Assembly (NCBI RefSeq): GCF_020497125.1
Contig: NC_059082.1
Coordinates: forward strand, 22,218,965 to 22,282,964
DNA length: 64,000 bases
Source of the DNA: Mauremys mutica
Taxonomy: Eukaryota; Chordata; Testudines; Geoemydidae
Direction: 5' to 3'
Each line of letters begins with the position of its first letter. Position 1 is the first letter of the stretch. This document shows positions 54,566 through 64,000 of the stretch, one piece after another. A model generated the notes under the pieces. That model saw only the letters and a program-made list of their open reading frames with translations. It had not been told where the DNA came from and searched no databases. A program made the translations under genes and the position numbers.

Positions 54566-55043
54566 GAATAAGGGAAGCAATATTATCCCTAAAGCTATTC
54601 TGTCTCTTCTCAGCTTCATTGTAGAGTTTCTATCTAGGACCTTTCCCATCCCATTCTGCCTGGGTTCCTGACAGGTTTTAAGAAACAGTTCACATCTCCT
54701 CATGGTAATGTAAGCAGCTTTCCGGCACACTGGTTTATAGTCTATTTTAGACTTCTCTGCTGTCTACATTACAAATGGTGACACTTTTCAGCAAAACAAG
54801 AAATCCTGCTGAGGGAAATTGCCAATTTTAATGTAAAACATCATTTCCAAATAATTTAACTGCATTCAGACTGGGGAGACAAACACAGTAAGTCCTTAAC
54901 ATTTCATGAACCTTGTTTTTAAAACTCAACTGTTGTCAATTTTCAGTTGTTGCCCAGCAGATCAATAACAAAAACCAAGTCATTTATTATCATATGGCCA
55001 AAACTAATAAGATAATTCTCCTATGATTTGTATGTGGTGGCTC

Positions 55044-55255
55044 CAGGGGCGGCTCTAGGTATTTTGCCGCCCCAGTCCTGTGAATTCGGCAGCAGCCTGC
55101 GGGAGGTCTGCCGAAGCCGCGGGACCAGCGGACCCTCCGCAGGCATGCCGCCGAAGGCAGCCTGCCTGCCACCCTCGCGGCGACCGGCAGAGCGCCCCCC
55201 GTGGCTTGCCGCCCCAGGCACGTGGTTGGTGTGTTGGTGCCTGGAGCCGCCCCTG
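55044..55255. mobile_element. hAT MITE, 212 bp
   Basis: Ends CAGGGGCGGCTCTAGG and CCTGGAGCCGCCCCTG; flanks GGTGGCTC and GATGGCTC match 7 of 8. The GC-rich interior gives spurious open frames of 60-106 aa on both strands. Confidence 0.9.
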
Positions 55256-55263
55256 GATGGCTC

Positions 55264-56690
55264 CCTGCCTCTGTTCATTCCCTTCTTTCTAGCACTGGTA
55301 GCATGGCTCGCAATACTGCGTAAAAGCTGAAGAGGGAGCAATCTTGCTCCTCAGAACAGCAGTAATGTATGATGCATGAAGCAGTTAGTGCAGAGTCCAA
55401 AACATAATCCAGGCTCCCAGGTCCCTGCCATACCTATTAGAACGCATTGCCTCCCAAACTGAACTGTATACTAGCTGTGCAGATTACAGCTGAGATTCTT
55501 GAATGCACAAAATTCAAAATTATGGTCAGGCCACTGACATTAACTCATCAGATTTATAAAGATGAACCCTGTGGTCTTCGTGCAATTTTACATGAGAATT
55601 TGCACAGTGGTTTTTGTGTGTGCATGGTTACTATGAATGCATGTACAAAACAGACATTTGTGTGTGTGAATGCATATTTAGGCATGTCACAATTTGTGTG
55701 CCCAACTGTAGTTTGTGCACATAGAAATATGGATGCACAAAGGTGCAGAGACTTTATGAGTTTCAATTTTTGCAATTTTGTCCCATTAAGACATAAAGTA
55801 ACGATCTGTACAGAAATATTGATAGGGCAACTATAACACTGAATTTTCTGCAGCAGGTCCTCTTCTGTCATAAACTGGTAAAACTCCAATGACTTGAAAC
55901 CAGTTTACTCCCCCTGAGGGTCTGGTCCTTTATCTTTTATTCAGTCAAAATCCTAACCAAAGAGTCCATTTAATTATAATCACACTCTTACAATGTTCCC
56001 TTCCACCTATAGTTTTAAACTAAAAACTGAATGAGACAATTAGAACCAAAATAGAAAAGTCAATGGCAGAAAAATAGATGAGCCCAGTAAGCATTTTAAA
56101 TACATCTCTTTTGGCTGTTGATCCAGTTTCTGAATAGAAGTCAATAGTCCACATGACAGAAGAGAATAATTTATAGGATAGGTTACAGATGTGAAAACTC
56201 CAGAATTATATAAACATCACATGTTAGGTCTGGACATTTAAAAAAATAATATAAAGGCAAATCTGTTAAAATATTAATAGAATTACCTTATCATCCTGCC
56301 ACATGAAAGAGAACTTTTTCATTTTACTCCAACTTCCATTGCAATATAACAATATCATAAAGTCATTCCTGTCTTTAACAGTACAACATTTTTAGGGTTC
56401 CTTTAGGAGGTTTAGTAATCTTCTGACCTGTCACAAAGTTCTCAGAGTTGTAAAAACTCCTTTGTTATCAAAATCCTAATACACACAGTGAGTTTTAGAA
56501 AAGTTTATGCAAAAGTAGGAGCCAAAGAGGTTTACTGAAATCATTTGCTTTTTTTGTTGTTGTTTTTGGCTGCTGAATTCAGCATTAGCTTTACAAAAGG
56601 CTAAGCGATTCACATTGTAACCAAAATCACCTTTTAGATAATTAAAGCATTCATGCCAAATATATTATATTTACACTGTTGAGTCAAGTT
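55264..56690. other. TMOD2 upstream intron, nothing recognised
   Basis: AT-rich. Overlapping 111- and 129-codon open frames (55447-55889) on opposite strands share no recognisable motif. No splice-bounded exon was seen. Confidence 0.3.
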
Positions 56691-56693
56691 CAG

Positions 56694-57300
56694 ATGCAGC
56701 AATGTGATATATGCCATCATGTGCCAGCAATACCCCTCTGCCATGTACATTGGCCAAACTGGACAGTCTCTATGCAAAAGAATAAATGGACACAAATCTG
56801 ACATCAGGAATCATAACATTCAAAAACCAGTAGGAGAACACTTCAGTCTCTCTGGTTACTCAATAACAGACCTAAAACTTCAAAAACAGACTCCAACATG
56901 AAGCTGCAGAACTGGAATTAATTTGCAAAATTGATACCATCAGATTAGGCCTGAATAAAGACTGGGCATGGTTGGGTCATTACAAAACCTAAACTTAATT
57001 TCCCCAACATTAATTTCTCCCTACTGTTACTCACACCTTCTTATCCATTGTCTGTAATGGTCCACTCTCTAACCACTTCAAAAGTTATTTTTCCTCCCTT
57101 GGTATCCTGCTGTTAATTGATTTAGCTCATTAGACCGACCTCACACTTGGTAAAGCAACCCCCATCCTTTCATGTATTTATACCTGCTCCTGTATTTTTC
57201 ACTTCATGCATCTGATGAAGTGGGTTCTAGCCCACGAAAGCTTGTGCCCAAATAATTTGTTAGTCTCTAAGGTGCCACAAGGACTCCTTTTTGTTTTCAC
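56694..57300 (+). mobile_element. Penelope-like element remnant: GIY-YIG endonuclease and 3' end
   Basis: The plus frame reads VIYAIMCQQYPSAMYIGQTG then KRINGHKSDIRNHN and VGEHFSLSGYS: the GIY-YIG-type endonuclease domain (here IYAI...YIG) with its conserved Arg and HKSDIRNH region. After LKLQK the frame shifts and continues HEAAELELICKIDTI and GLNKDWAWLGHY to a stop near 56990. Downstream, catctgatgaagtgggttct and cacgaaagcttgtgcccaaa, then ttagtctctaaggtgccaca, form the usual 3' end of these elements. The RT domain is absent. Confidence 0.82.
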
Positions 57301-57309
57301 AGCACTTCT

Positions 57310-58833
57310 GTTACACAGACTGCAAAGAGCCTTCTAAAAGTTTCTTTGGTTAAACTCATTAAACTCCTAGCACTCTAGCTAGCAGTCATTACTTGGGATG
57401 AAAAACTTCTTTAAGGAGATTACAGCTTTTTAAAACTGTATTTAGTGGTTTAAAGGCTGATTTCATTAGAGTTTAATCATGTCCCTGGGAAAGACAGAGT
57501 TGTAATCCAGAGGTTGGAGTATTTTATCAGATAGAGTTAGGGAAATGATTGCTTTGAGGAACAAAACCAGCTACAACTGCTGAGGTCCCAGAGCCTTTAT
57601 CTTTCTGAGTAGTACACATTTGTACCTCAGATTGGACTGGATTGTGTGACCCTTATTCATTTTGGTGAAGATTTGGCATCTTTGTTGATAGACTCAGCCA
57701 AGAGTATAATTAAACCTCACCACCGCCTACCACCCATCAACACAACTCTTTGCAGTCCATCACCACACCTCCACTTGTCCACCTCTCACCAGTGGAGGCT
57801 GTCCATCCACCTCAGGATTGAGGTGCATTGGCAAGACAATAGAAGCTGTCATTGTCAGAGCCTACGTTCTAAGGGTAAATAGAACACGTTAGTCTCCAAG
57901 ATTATCAGTCTAGCACTTTTTACCAGCCTCGATTCAGCCCTTCCTTAAATCCATCTCTATTAAAGAAAGTACTTAAGCATGTACTTAACTTCAGTGGGAC
58001 TTAAGCATATGCTATAAAGTGCAGTGCTGAATAGAGATGCTTTCCTGAATCAGGGCCTGAACTGGCACATAATTTCACAGGGTTTTTTTAGATACTAAAT
58101 TACCTGGAAATGCGTAACCCGTTGAACAATTCCTAATAGTATTTTAGTTTTTGTGGGTGTAGTTAAATTTTCTTCAATTAGCTCTGGAGTAATGTTATTT
58201 GTTTTATAAATAGAGAAACATTCTCAGCTCTTATAATAGATTAGAGAAGTTAATAAATATTGTAAATGTTTTGTAATAACTTTTCTGGTTTAAAAAACGG
58301 TGTGTAAAATTACTTTGGGAATCTAACCCCCAAAATATTTGTTTTTAATGAAAACTTTTAATTCTGTGTTCTAGTGAGTAATGATCATGTAACTGTCATT
58401 ATTTTTTTCTGTGTGCCTGACCCTCCTAGTCAAGGCAATCCTAGGATAATTACGCCAGAGAGAAAGGGAAGAATTCAGAGAGCTAGATTTGGCTTTTATT
58501 TTGACTGCATTGCTGAAAATCATTACTCACACTAAGTAATGATTCAGGCTAAATTTTCAGCACTACATGCAGCTCATTTCCTGATTAGCTATCTAAATTA
58601 TGGAGATGCAAGAGACAGTTATATAGAAACTGCTCCCATTTTTTCATTTTATTTAGTTCCAAAAGACTATTAGTTGGAGAAAAAAAATAACAGCCACAGG
58701 AGGTGACTATTTTAAGTACTTTATAACTAAAAATTAACGTGGAATCAGGCCAGCGACCCTGCTCTGCAGGATACAAGGGAGATAGATGTGCCCCTGTATG
58801 CTATACTCTTCTGTTCTGATCTGTTCTGTTCTA
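57310..58833. other. TMOD2 upstream intron with a palindromic repeat copy
   Basis: 57930-58058 contains gtacttaagcatgtacttaa and gaatcagggcctg, a degenerate copy of the gcttaagtgctttgc family. Otherwise AT-rich and unrecognised. Confidence 0.4.
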
Positions 58834-59261
58834 CAGTAACTCCTCGCTTAACATTGTAGTTATGTTCCTGAAAAATGCTACTTTAAGCGAAACAGTTTCC
58901 CCATAAGAATGAATGTAAATAGCGGGGGTTAGGTTCCAGGGAAATTTTTTTTGCCAGACAAAAGACATGTATATATATGTACACATATGCACACACACAA
59001 AAACACACACACACTATAAGTTTTAAACAACCAATGCAATACTGTACACAGCAATGATGATTGTGAAGCTTGGTTGAGGTGGTGGAGTCAGAGGGTGGGA
59101 TATTTCCCAGGGAATGCCTTAGTGCTGAATGATGAAACTAGCACTTGGCTGAGCCCTCAAGGGTTAACCCGTTGTTGTTAATATATCCTCACACTCTATA
59201 AGGCAGCAGGAATGGAGGGAGGAGACACAGCATGGCAGAGAGACAGAGACACACAAAGTAA

Positions 59262-59295
<34 letters not shown>

Positions 59296-59309
59296 CACAC
59301 ACACACACA
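59262..59309. repeat. (GT)n(GA)n(AC)n compound microsatellite
   Basis: Consecutive GT, GA and AC dinucleotide runs. The GT and AC blocks can pair as a hairpin across the GA run. Confidence 0.9.
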
Positions 59310-60381
59310 TTGCCTCTTTAAGTACGCTGACGCCACTCTACGTACATTGCCTTTTTAAGTAGATCAGCAAGTTGAGACAGCAGCTGCTGCCAGCAAGCTC
59401 CCTCGGTCCTGAGTTCTGTCGTGGCCCCTCCCCCACACCTGCTACAGGAGCGGGAGCAGGGGGACACCCGGACATTAACACCCCTCTTCCCCACCTGCCC
59501 TCTGCACAGCAAGGCTCCTGGGAGCAGCTCCAAGGCAGAGGGCAGGAGCAGCACACTGCAGTGGAGGGAGGGGCAGCTGAACTGTCTGGCAATTGATAGC
59601 CTGCTGGGTGGCTTCACACAGGGAACTTAGGGGGAGAGGATAGTGGGGCAGACGGTCCACCCAAGCCCCCACCAGCCAGCTCCCATGGGCTGCTCTTCCT
59701 GCAAGCAGCTGACAATCAGGTGGCTGCCAAACAACGTTATAAAGGAGCATTGTGCAACTTTAAACGAGCATGTTCTCTAAGGCCACGGCTCCACTTGCAG
59801 ATGTAGAGTGCCTGGAGTTAAACCAGCGCTCAGAGACTGGAGCAGCAAAAGCGCTGCTGTGTATTCACACTGTCAGCTGCAAGCGCAGTGGCCTGGCCAC
59901 ATTTGTGGCACTTGCAATGGCATTGGGAGCGGTGCATTATGGGCAGCTATCCCACAGAGCACCCCTTCCCATTCTGGTGCTGTATCTTGAGGGAAAGTGA
60001 AGGGGGAGAGGGGGCAGGGGACATTCTGGGTCCTGTCCCAGTGCCCAATGGTGCATCGCTTCGCATCCCAGAAATCCCTGTGCTCCTGTCCACATTTGGC
60101 ACCATCAACAGTTTTTGTACTGCACGCTCTGTCTTCCCTTTTGGTCTGCGGGAATGGATCCCAAACTTGTGAGGTATATGCTGATGGATCTCACCAGCAT
60201 GTCACCAATTGCAATCAAGTTACTCAAGCTAAAAAGTGACAGTGAGAAGTCCAATGATGATGTCGACTCGTATAACGCAGATGACACAAGATTGCTTGTG
60301 GCATTCACAGACATGTTCACCACAGTGGAACGCCACTTTTGGCCTCGGGAAATAAGCACTGAGTAGTGGGATCACATTGTC

Positions 60382-61390
60382 ATGCAAGTCTGGGATGACG
60401 AGCAGTGGCTGCAGAACTTTCGGATGAGGAAAGCCACTTTCATGGGACTGTGTGCTGAGCTCACCCCCACCCTGCAGTGCAAGGACATGAGATTGAGAGC
60501 TGCCCTGCCGGTGGAGAAGCATGTGACTATTGCAATCTGGAAGCTGGCAACTCCAGACAGCTACCAATCGGTCGCTAACCAGTTTGGAGTGGGAAAGGCG
60601 ACCGTTGGAATCATGTTGGTGCAAGTTTGGAGGGCCATTAATCGCATCCTGCTCAGAACCGTGACTCTGGTAACGTGCAGGATATTGTGGCTGGTTTTGC
60701 ACAAATGGGTTTCCCTAACTGCAGATAGATGGTGCGATAGATGGGACACATATTCCAATTCTGGCACCAGACCACCTAGCCTCCAAGTACATAAATCAGA
60801 AGGGGCATTTCTTGATGGTTCTCCAGCCACTTGTGGATCACCGTGGGCATTTCATGGACATTAACGCAGGCTGGTATGGAAAGGTGCATGACACACGCAT
60901 CTTTCAGAACACAGGCCTGTTCAGGAAACTGCAAGCCGGGACTTTCTTCCCAGACCAGAAGATCACTGTAGGGGAAGTCGAAATGCCCACTGTGATCCTT
61001 GGAGACCCCACTTACTCTTTAATGCCGTGGCTCATGAAATCCTACACAGGGATCCTTGACAGCAGCAAGGAGTGGTTCAACAACAGGCTGAGCCAGTGCA
61101 GAATGACTGTGGAGTGTGCTTTTGGACGTTTAAAGGGCCGCTAGCGCTCTCTGTATGGGAAGCTGGACCTGGCCAATGACAACATTCCCACAGTTATAGC
61201 CACTGCTGTACCCTCCATAACATTTGTGAAGGGAAGGATGAAAGCTTCACTCAAGCATGGACCACCGAGGTTCAACACCTGGAGCTGAATTTGAACAGCC
61301 AGAGACCAGGGCTATTAGAGGGGCCCAGCGTGGGGCTGTTAGGATTAGGGATGCCTTGAGGCAGCAATTCAATGCTGAAAGACACCAGTA
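60382..61390 (+). pseudogene. Harbinger (HARBI1-like) transposase of element B
   Basis: Starts MQVWDDEQWLQNFRMRKATF, then LPVEKHVTIAIWKLATPDSY and QSVANQFGVGKATV (helix-turn-helix region). A frame change near 60670 and another near 60730 interrupt it. Later come AIDGTHIPIL (first Asp, GAT at 60740-60742), DINAGWYGKVHD (second Asp), GDPTYSLMPWLMK and ECAFGRLKGR (Glu at 61112-61114). A TAG at 61142-61144 replaces the expected Trp codon. All three catalytic residues survive, but the gene cannot make one protein. Confidence 0.88.
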
Positions 61391-61809
61391 ATGTTTGGTA
61401 CCCTGCACAGGAGTTCCAATGCTAGTAGGCATCTGTGTTTGCTATGTATGATGCACTGACTTGCAGTGCCTGTTGCTTTCCTGGGCTATGCTATCTTTTA
61501 CTTAATGCAATAAAGAATGTTTGCAAAGCCAAAAAAATCATTTATTGAAAAGAAACTGGGGAAACACACATGGCATGACACATCTGTGCTGTGTGGGAGG
61601 AGGGAAGGGGGTGGGGTGGGGAACGGGACAATCACAGATTTGCGTATGTCCTGTTATCATAGTCAGCCTTCCTGTCTGGAGTGCTGTGCAATGAGTGCTG
61701 CACTTCAGGCTGGCTAAACCGCATGGTGATGGAGGTTGAGTGCAGTGGGTAAGGGTCATAGTTTGCAGGGCTGGGTGGTTAAGCTACAGGTGTTGGAGGC
61801 AGCTGGTGG

Positions 61810-63399
61810 CTATAAGAAACTGGATGCTGGGGGCAGTGGGTTGGCAGTGACATGGGGGCACAAGGGAAAGAGTTTTGGGACAAGGGCTGTGGGGGGCGGG
61901 GAAGGGGTGCAGATCTGCTCCGTCTGCAGTGCTATGAGCACCTGCATCGAGTCCACTTGGTGCTCCATAATGCTTAGGAGTCGCTCCGTGCTTTGGTGGC
62001 AGCGATCCGCATTCTGCTGACAGAGCCTCCTTTCGGTCTCCCGCCACTCATGTACTTTTTGATTTTCAGTAAGGGACTGCTGGCAAGGTCCTCCTTGCTT
62101 CTTTGCGGATGCTTCCTGATTCTTTGCAGCCTTTTGGCGGTTGATAACAAGGAAGGCTGAGATCTCAAGGTTGCATCTGTAAAGCCAAAATGCAACACTT
62201 AACAGAGTCAGCATTGTTCACACTAGACAGAGCAATGATGTGGCCAAACTTAGACAAGCACAGTGCACACAATAGCAGAAAGTGCCTGTCCCAAAGCGAG
62301 CGCATATAATCCACAAGAGCCCCGAAATAGTGAGTAAGCACAGGGGCAGGGGGGACTGATTGTTTCAGGGCCGTCGTGTCCTCTGGGGTTCTGTGCTTGG
62401 GGAGAGCCAAAAGCTGCAGGGGGCCCCTATACTGAACACTGTCCCCACATTTTCCACAGGATGATCCTGGAAGATATCTCGCTGCTGAGGGTGAGCTGGG
62501 AAGCAAGGGAAGGTCTTCTACTACAATGTGGCTTCCGCTCTGGCCCTTATGCCGCTTGCCTGTACGCAGCAGTGGTCCCCTCGCCCCTCACGGCACAGTG
62601 GTGTGGACATGTTAGCCTGACTGGGACAAGGAGCACAGTGGCTCTGCCAAGGAACCTGCATAAGCGGATTGCCCAGCTTCTACATGAGACCTTTGATGAG
62701 ATCACTGAGGCCGATTACCGCGATGTGAGAGAGCACATCAATGCCCTATCCTGCATCTAGGCATGCACGCAGCCCTAACCCTTCTCTCTGCAACCCTCCT
62801 CGCCCCAAGAGCCTTCACCCAACAACTACCTTCCCAAAATAAAAGCCACTTACCCAGGCACCTCCTCTGCTGTTTGTTCTTCCCCAAGCACCATCCGCTG
62901 CGACTGGCTACCTTCCTCCTAGCTTGAAAACAGCTCCTGGCTGCATGCATCTAGGGATGCCAGGCTGTCCTCTGGCTCTGGGCTCCCCTCCTCTTCAGCA
63001 CCCTCACTCCCGCTTTCCTCCTCCTGCCTTGTTGAACTGTGTGCTGCTGCGGCCTCTGACGTGTCCATGGTGCTCTTTGGAGTGGAGGCGGGGTCGCCCC
63101 CAAGTGTCTCGTCCAGTTCTTTGTAGAAACGGCAGGTCGTGGGGGCAGCACCAGAGTGGTGGTTTGCCTCCCGCACTTTGTGGGAGGCATTCTGCAGCTT
63201 CTTCACTTTAACCCTGCACTGCGTCCTGGTCATAGCCTCTTTCTATTATGGCCCTTGATATTTGCCCACAGGTATTGTAATTCCTATGGCTGGAGCGCAG
63301 CTGGGACTGGACAGCTTCCTCTCTCCAAACACTGATGAGGTCCAGCACCTCTCCATTGTTCCATACTGGGGATCGCCTGGCATGTGGAGGCATGATCAC
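61810..63399 (-). pseudogene. Myb/SANT-like gene of element B, two exons
   Basis: Exon 1 begins near 63399 (RRSPVWNNGEVLDLISVW, REEAVQSQLRSSHRN), shifts frame near 63225, continues RVKVKKLQNASHKVREANHH and CRFYKELDETLGGD, then an acidic stretch, and meets TAG at 62919 after CSQELFSS. Homologous coding appears to continue to a donor near 62857. Exon 2 starts after the acceptor ggctttacag at 62176 with ATLRSQPSLLSTAKRLQRIR and a coiled-coil tail (STERLLSIMEHQVDSMQVLI). Family role: DNA-binding partner of the transposase. Broken here by one frameshift and at least one stop. Confidence 0.82.
62461..62760 (+). CDS. Third ORF of Harbinger B, 99 codons, unknown function
   Basis: ATG at 62461 and TAG at 62758. 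It starts one base after a ttttccacag acceptor-like site, so it may be the last exon of a longer transcript. The sequence contains ILEDISLLRVSWEAREGLLL, FRSGPYAACLYAAVV, GTRSTVALPRNLHKRI and ETFDEITEADYRDVREHINA. It has an N-terminal helix, a central Ala/Tyr-rich segment, and an acidic helical C-terminus. It is homologous to 2559-3300 of element A. No catalytic motif was recognised. It is intact although the element's other genes are broken. Confidence 0.55.
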   Translation: MILEDISLLRVSWEAREGLLLQCGFRSGPYAACLYAAVVPSPLTAQWCGHVSLTGTRSTVALPRNLHKRIAQLLHETFDEITEADYRDVREHINALSCI

Positions 63400-63862
63400 C
63401 TGGAAAGATGCACTGAGAGCACTACATGACTTGCTGAGAAAACAGGAAGGGGAATTTCAAAATTCCCAGAGAATTTAAAGGGCAGGTCTGACTGTTGGTC
63501 ACCTGAGGGCAGGGCAATAAAGTTCAAAGTGATGACCAGAGTGGCTAGAACAGGCATTGTGGGACACTTCATGGAGGCCTATCGGAGCGCATTAATAGAC
63601 CAGGGCATCCACACTGGTACCGCGGTGCTCCAGCCAGGGCGCAGCAAGCTTTATGCTTCTCGTGGAGGTAGATTATCAGGGGTGCTCCAGCCATGGAGTC
63701 TGGGCACTCTATATGCTTTCCAGTGTGGACACCTCAGGAGTTAGGGCGCCCGGGGCTGATTTAATGCACTCCAACTCACAAGTGTAGCCAAGGTCTAATT
63801 GATCAGCAACATAATAATGAAACAACGTTAACTGGGATGACGTTAAGTGAGGAGTCACTGTA

Positions 63863-64000
63863 TATAGGTTCTTAAACCGAGCACATCACAGTAGTGTTTG
63901 GGCATCTTCCAGTCCTGCATTAAGTAACATGACTCTCTTTGGTCCCATGTGGTTTGTTCTCTCTTCCGCTCTGCAGGGGAGAAGTGTCTGCAGTGGAGTG
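63863..64000. other. TMOD2 upstream intron, window edge
   Basis: Nothing recognised. The 5'UTR exon and promoter of TMOD2 are presumably beyond this edge. Confidence 0.3.

Larger units (their letters stand above)
59781..63795 (+). mobile_element. PIF/Harbinger DNA transposon B, 4015 bp, full length
   Basis: Perfect TAA target duplications (59778-59780, 63796-63798). Ends GGCCACGGCTCCACTTG and, reverse-complemented, GACCTTGGCTACACTTG. The contents are a plus-strand transposase (60382 to about 61390), a minus-strand two-exon Myb-like gene (63399 to about 61810) and a plus-strand third ORF (62461-62760) lying in the Myb gene's intron. The layout and proteins match element A, but the ends differ, so it is a separate family. 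The first two genes are broken by frameshifts and stops, the third is open. Confidence 0.9.
58834..63860. mobile_element. Tigger-like (Tc/mariner) element split by a Harbinger
   Basis: Ends CAGTAACTCCTCGCTTAAC and GTTAAGTGAGGAGTCACTG, flanked by TA (58832-58833, 63861-63862). Its own sequence is 58834-59777 plus 63799-63860; element B sits between. The left part has a microsatellite and a GC-rich block at about 59380-59750 but no transposase, so it was a non-autonomous copy. Confidence 0.85.

Noticed and set aside
55447..55889. Overlapping 129-aa and 111-aa frames on opposite strands
   Set aside because: No motif, low-complexity composition, and both strands open over the same bases suggest chance.
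59318..59750. CpG-rich block as the TMOD2 promoter or first exon
   Set aside because: The block is inside the TA-flanked Tigger-like element and matches its expected interior; no evidence links it to TMOD2 transcription.

Overview
This 64 kb window is vertebrate nuclear DNA, most likely from a turtle (Testudines) or another slowly evolving reptile. It holds one intron-rich host gene, spaced like a normal amniote gene, set in many old interspersed repeats of kinds abundant in turtles: PIF/Harbinger elements and their MITEs, hAT MITEs with 8-bp target duplications, CR1 LINEs, Penelope remnants, solo LTRs and MIR-like SINEs. There are no operons, bacterial genes, CRISPR arrays or tRNA/rRNA genes. 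Most long open frames are GC-rich repeat artefacts.

The host gene is TMOD2 (neuronal tropomodulin) on the minus strand. All nine coding exons are present, from the ATG at 52870 to the TAG at 20349. They have consensus splice sites and continuous phase, total 1056 nt and encode 351 aa, the length I recall for mammalian TMOD2. The promoter and first non-coding exon are not visible and probably lie beyond 64000. The 3'UTR should run below 20349, with a candidate poly(A) signal at 16498-16503. Region 1-16 kb is downstream or intergenic, and I found no second host gene there.

Region by region: 626-4678 is a decayed Harbinger element (transposase, Myb-like ORF and a third conserved exon) with two MITEs and a hAT nested in it. 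5-16 kb holds hAT MITEs, two solo LTRs, MIRs and an internally deleted LINE. 16-20.3 kb is the probable 3'UTR. 20.4-25.5 kb is the last TMOD2 intron, with three hAT-type elements, a CR1 tail, a large inverted repeat and a G-rich minisatellite. 25.5-35 kb has exons 8 to 3, a solo LTR and several MITEs. 35-48 kb is the 13 kb intron 2, with an inverted LINE, LTR-like segments and SINEs. 48.2-52.9 kb has coding exons 2 and 1 around a nested CR1. 53-64 kb is upstream intron, with a hAT, a Penelope GIY-YIG remnant and a 5 kb Tigger-like element that contains a second 4 kb Harbinger.

The most interesting observations are: (1) a third conserved ORF, preceded by a splice-acceptor-like site, in both independent Harbinger elements beside the usual transposase and Myb genes; (2) an inverted repeat of about 650 bp, nearly identical by eye, in the last TMOD2 intron, which should fold into long double-stranded RNA in a neuronal pre-mRNA; (3) LINE copies with a twin-priming inversion and an endonuclease-to-C-terminus deletion; (4) families of palindromic MITEs scattered through the gene.
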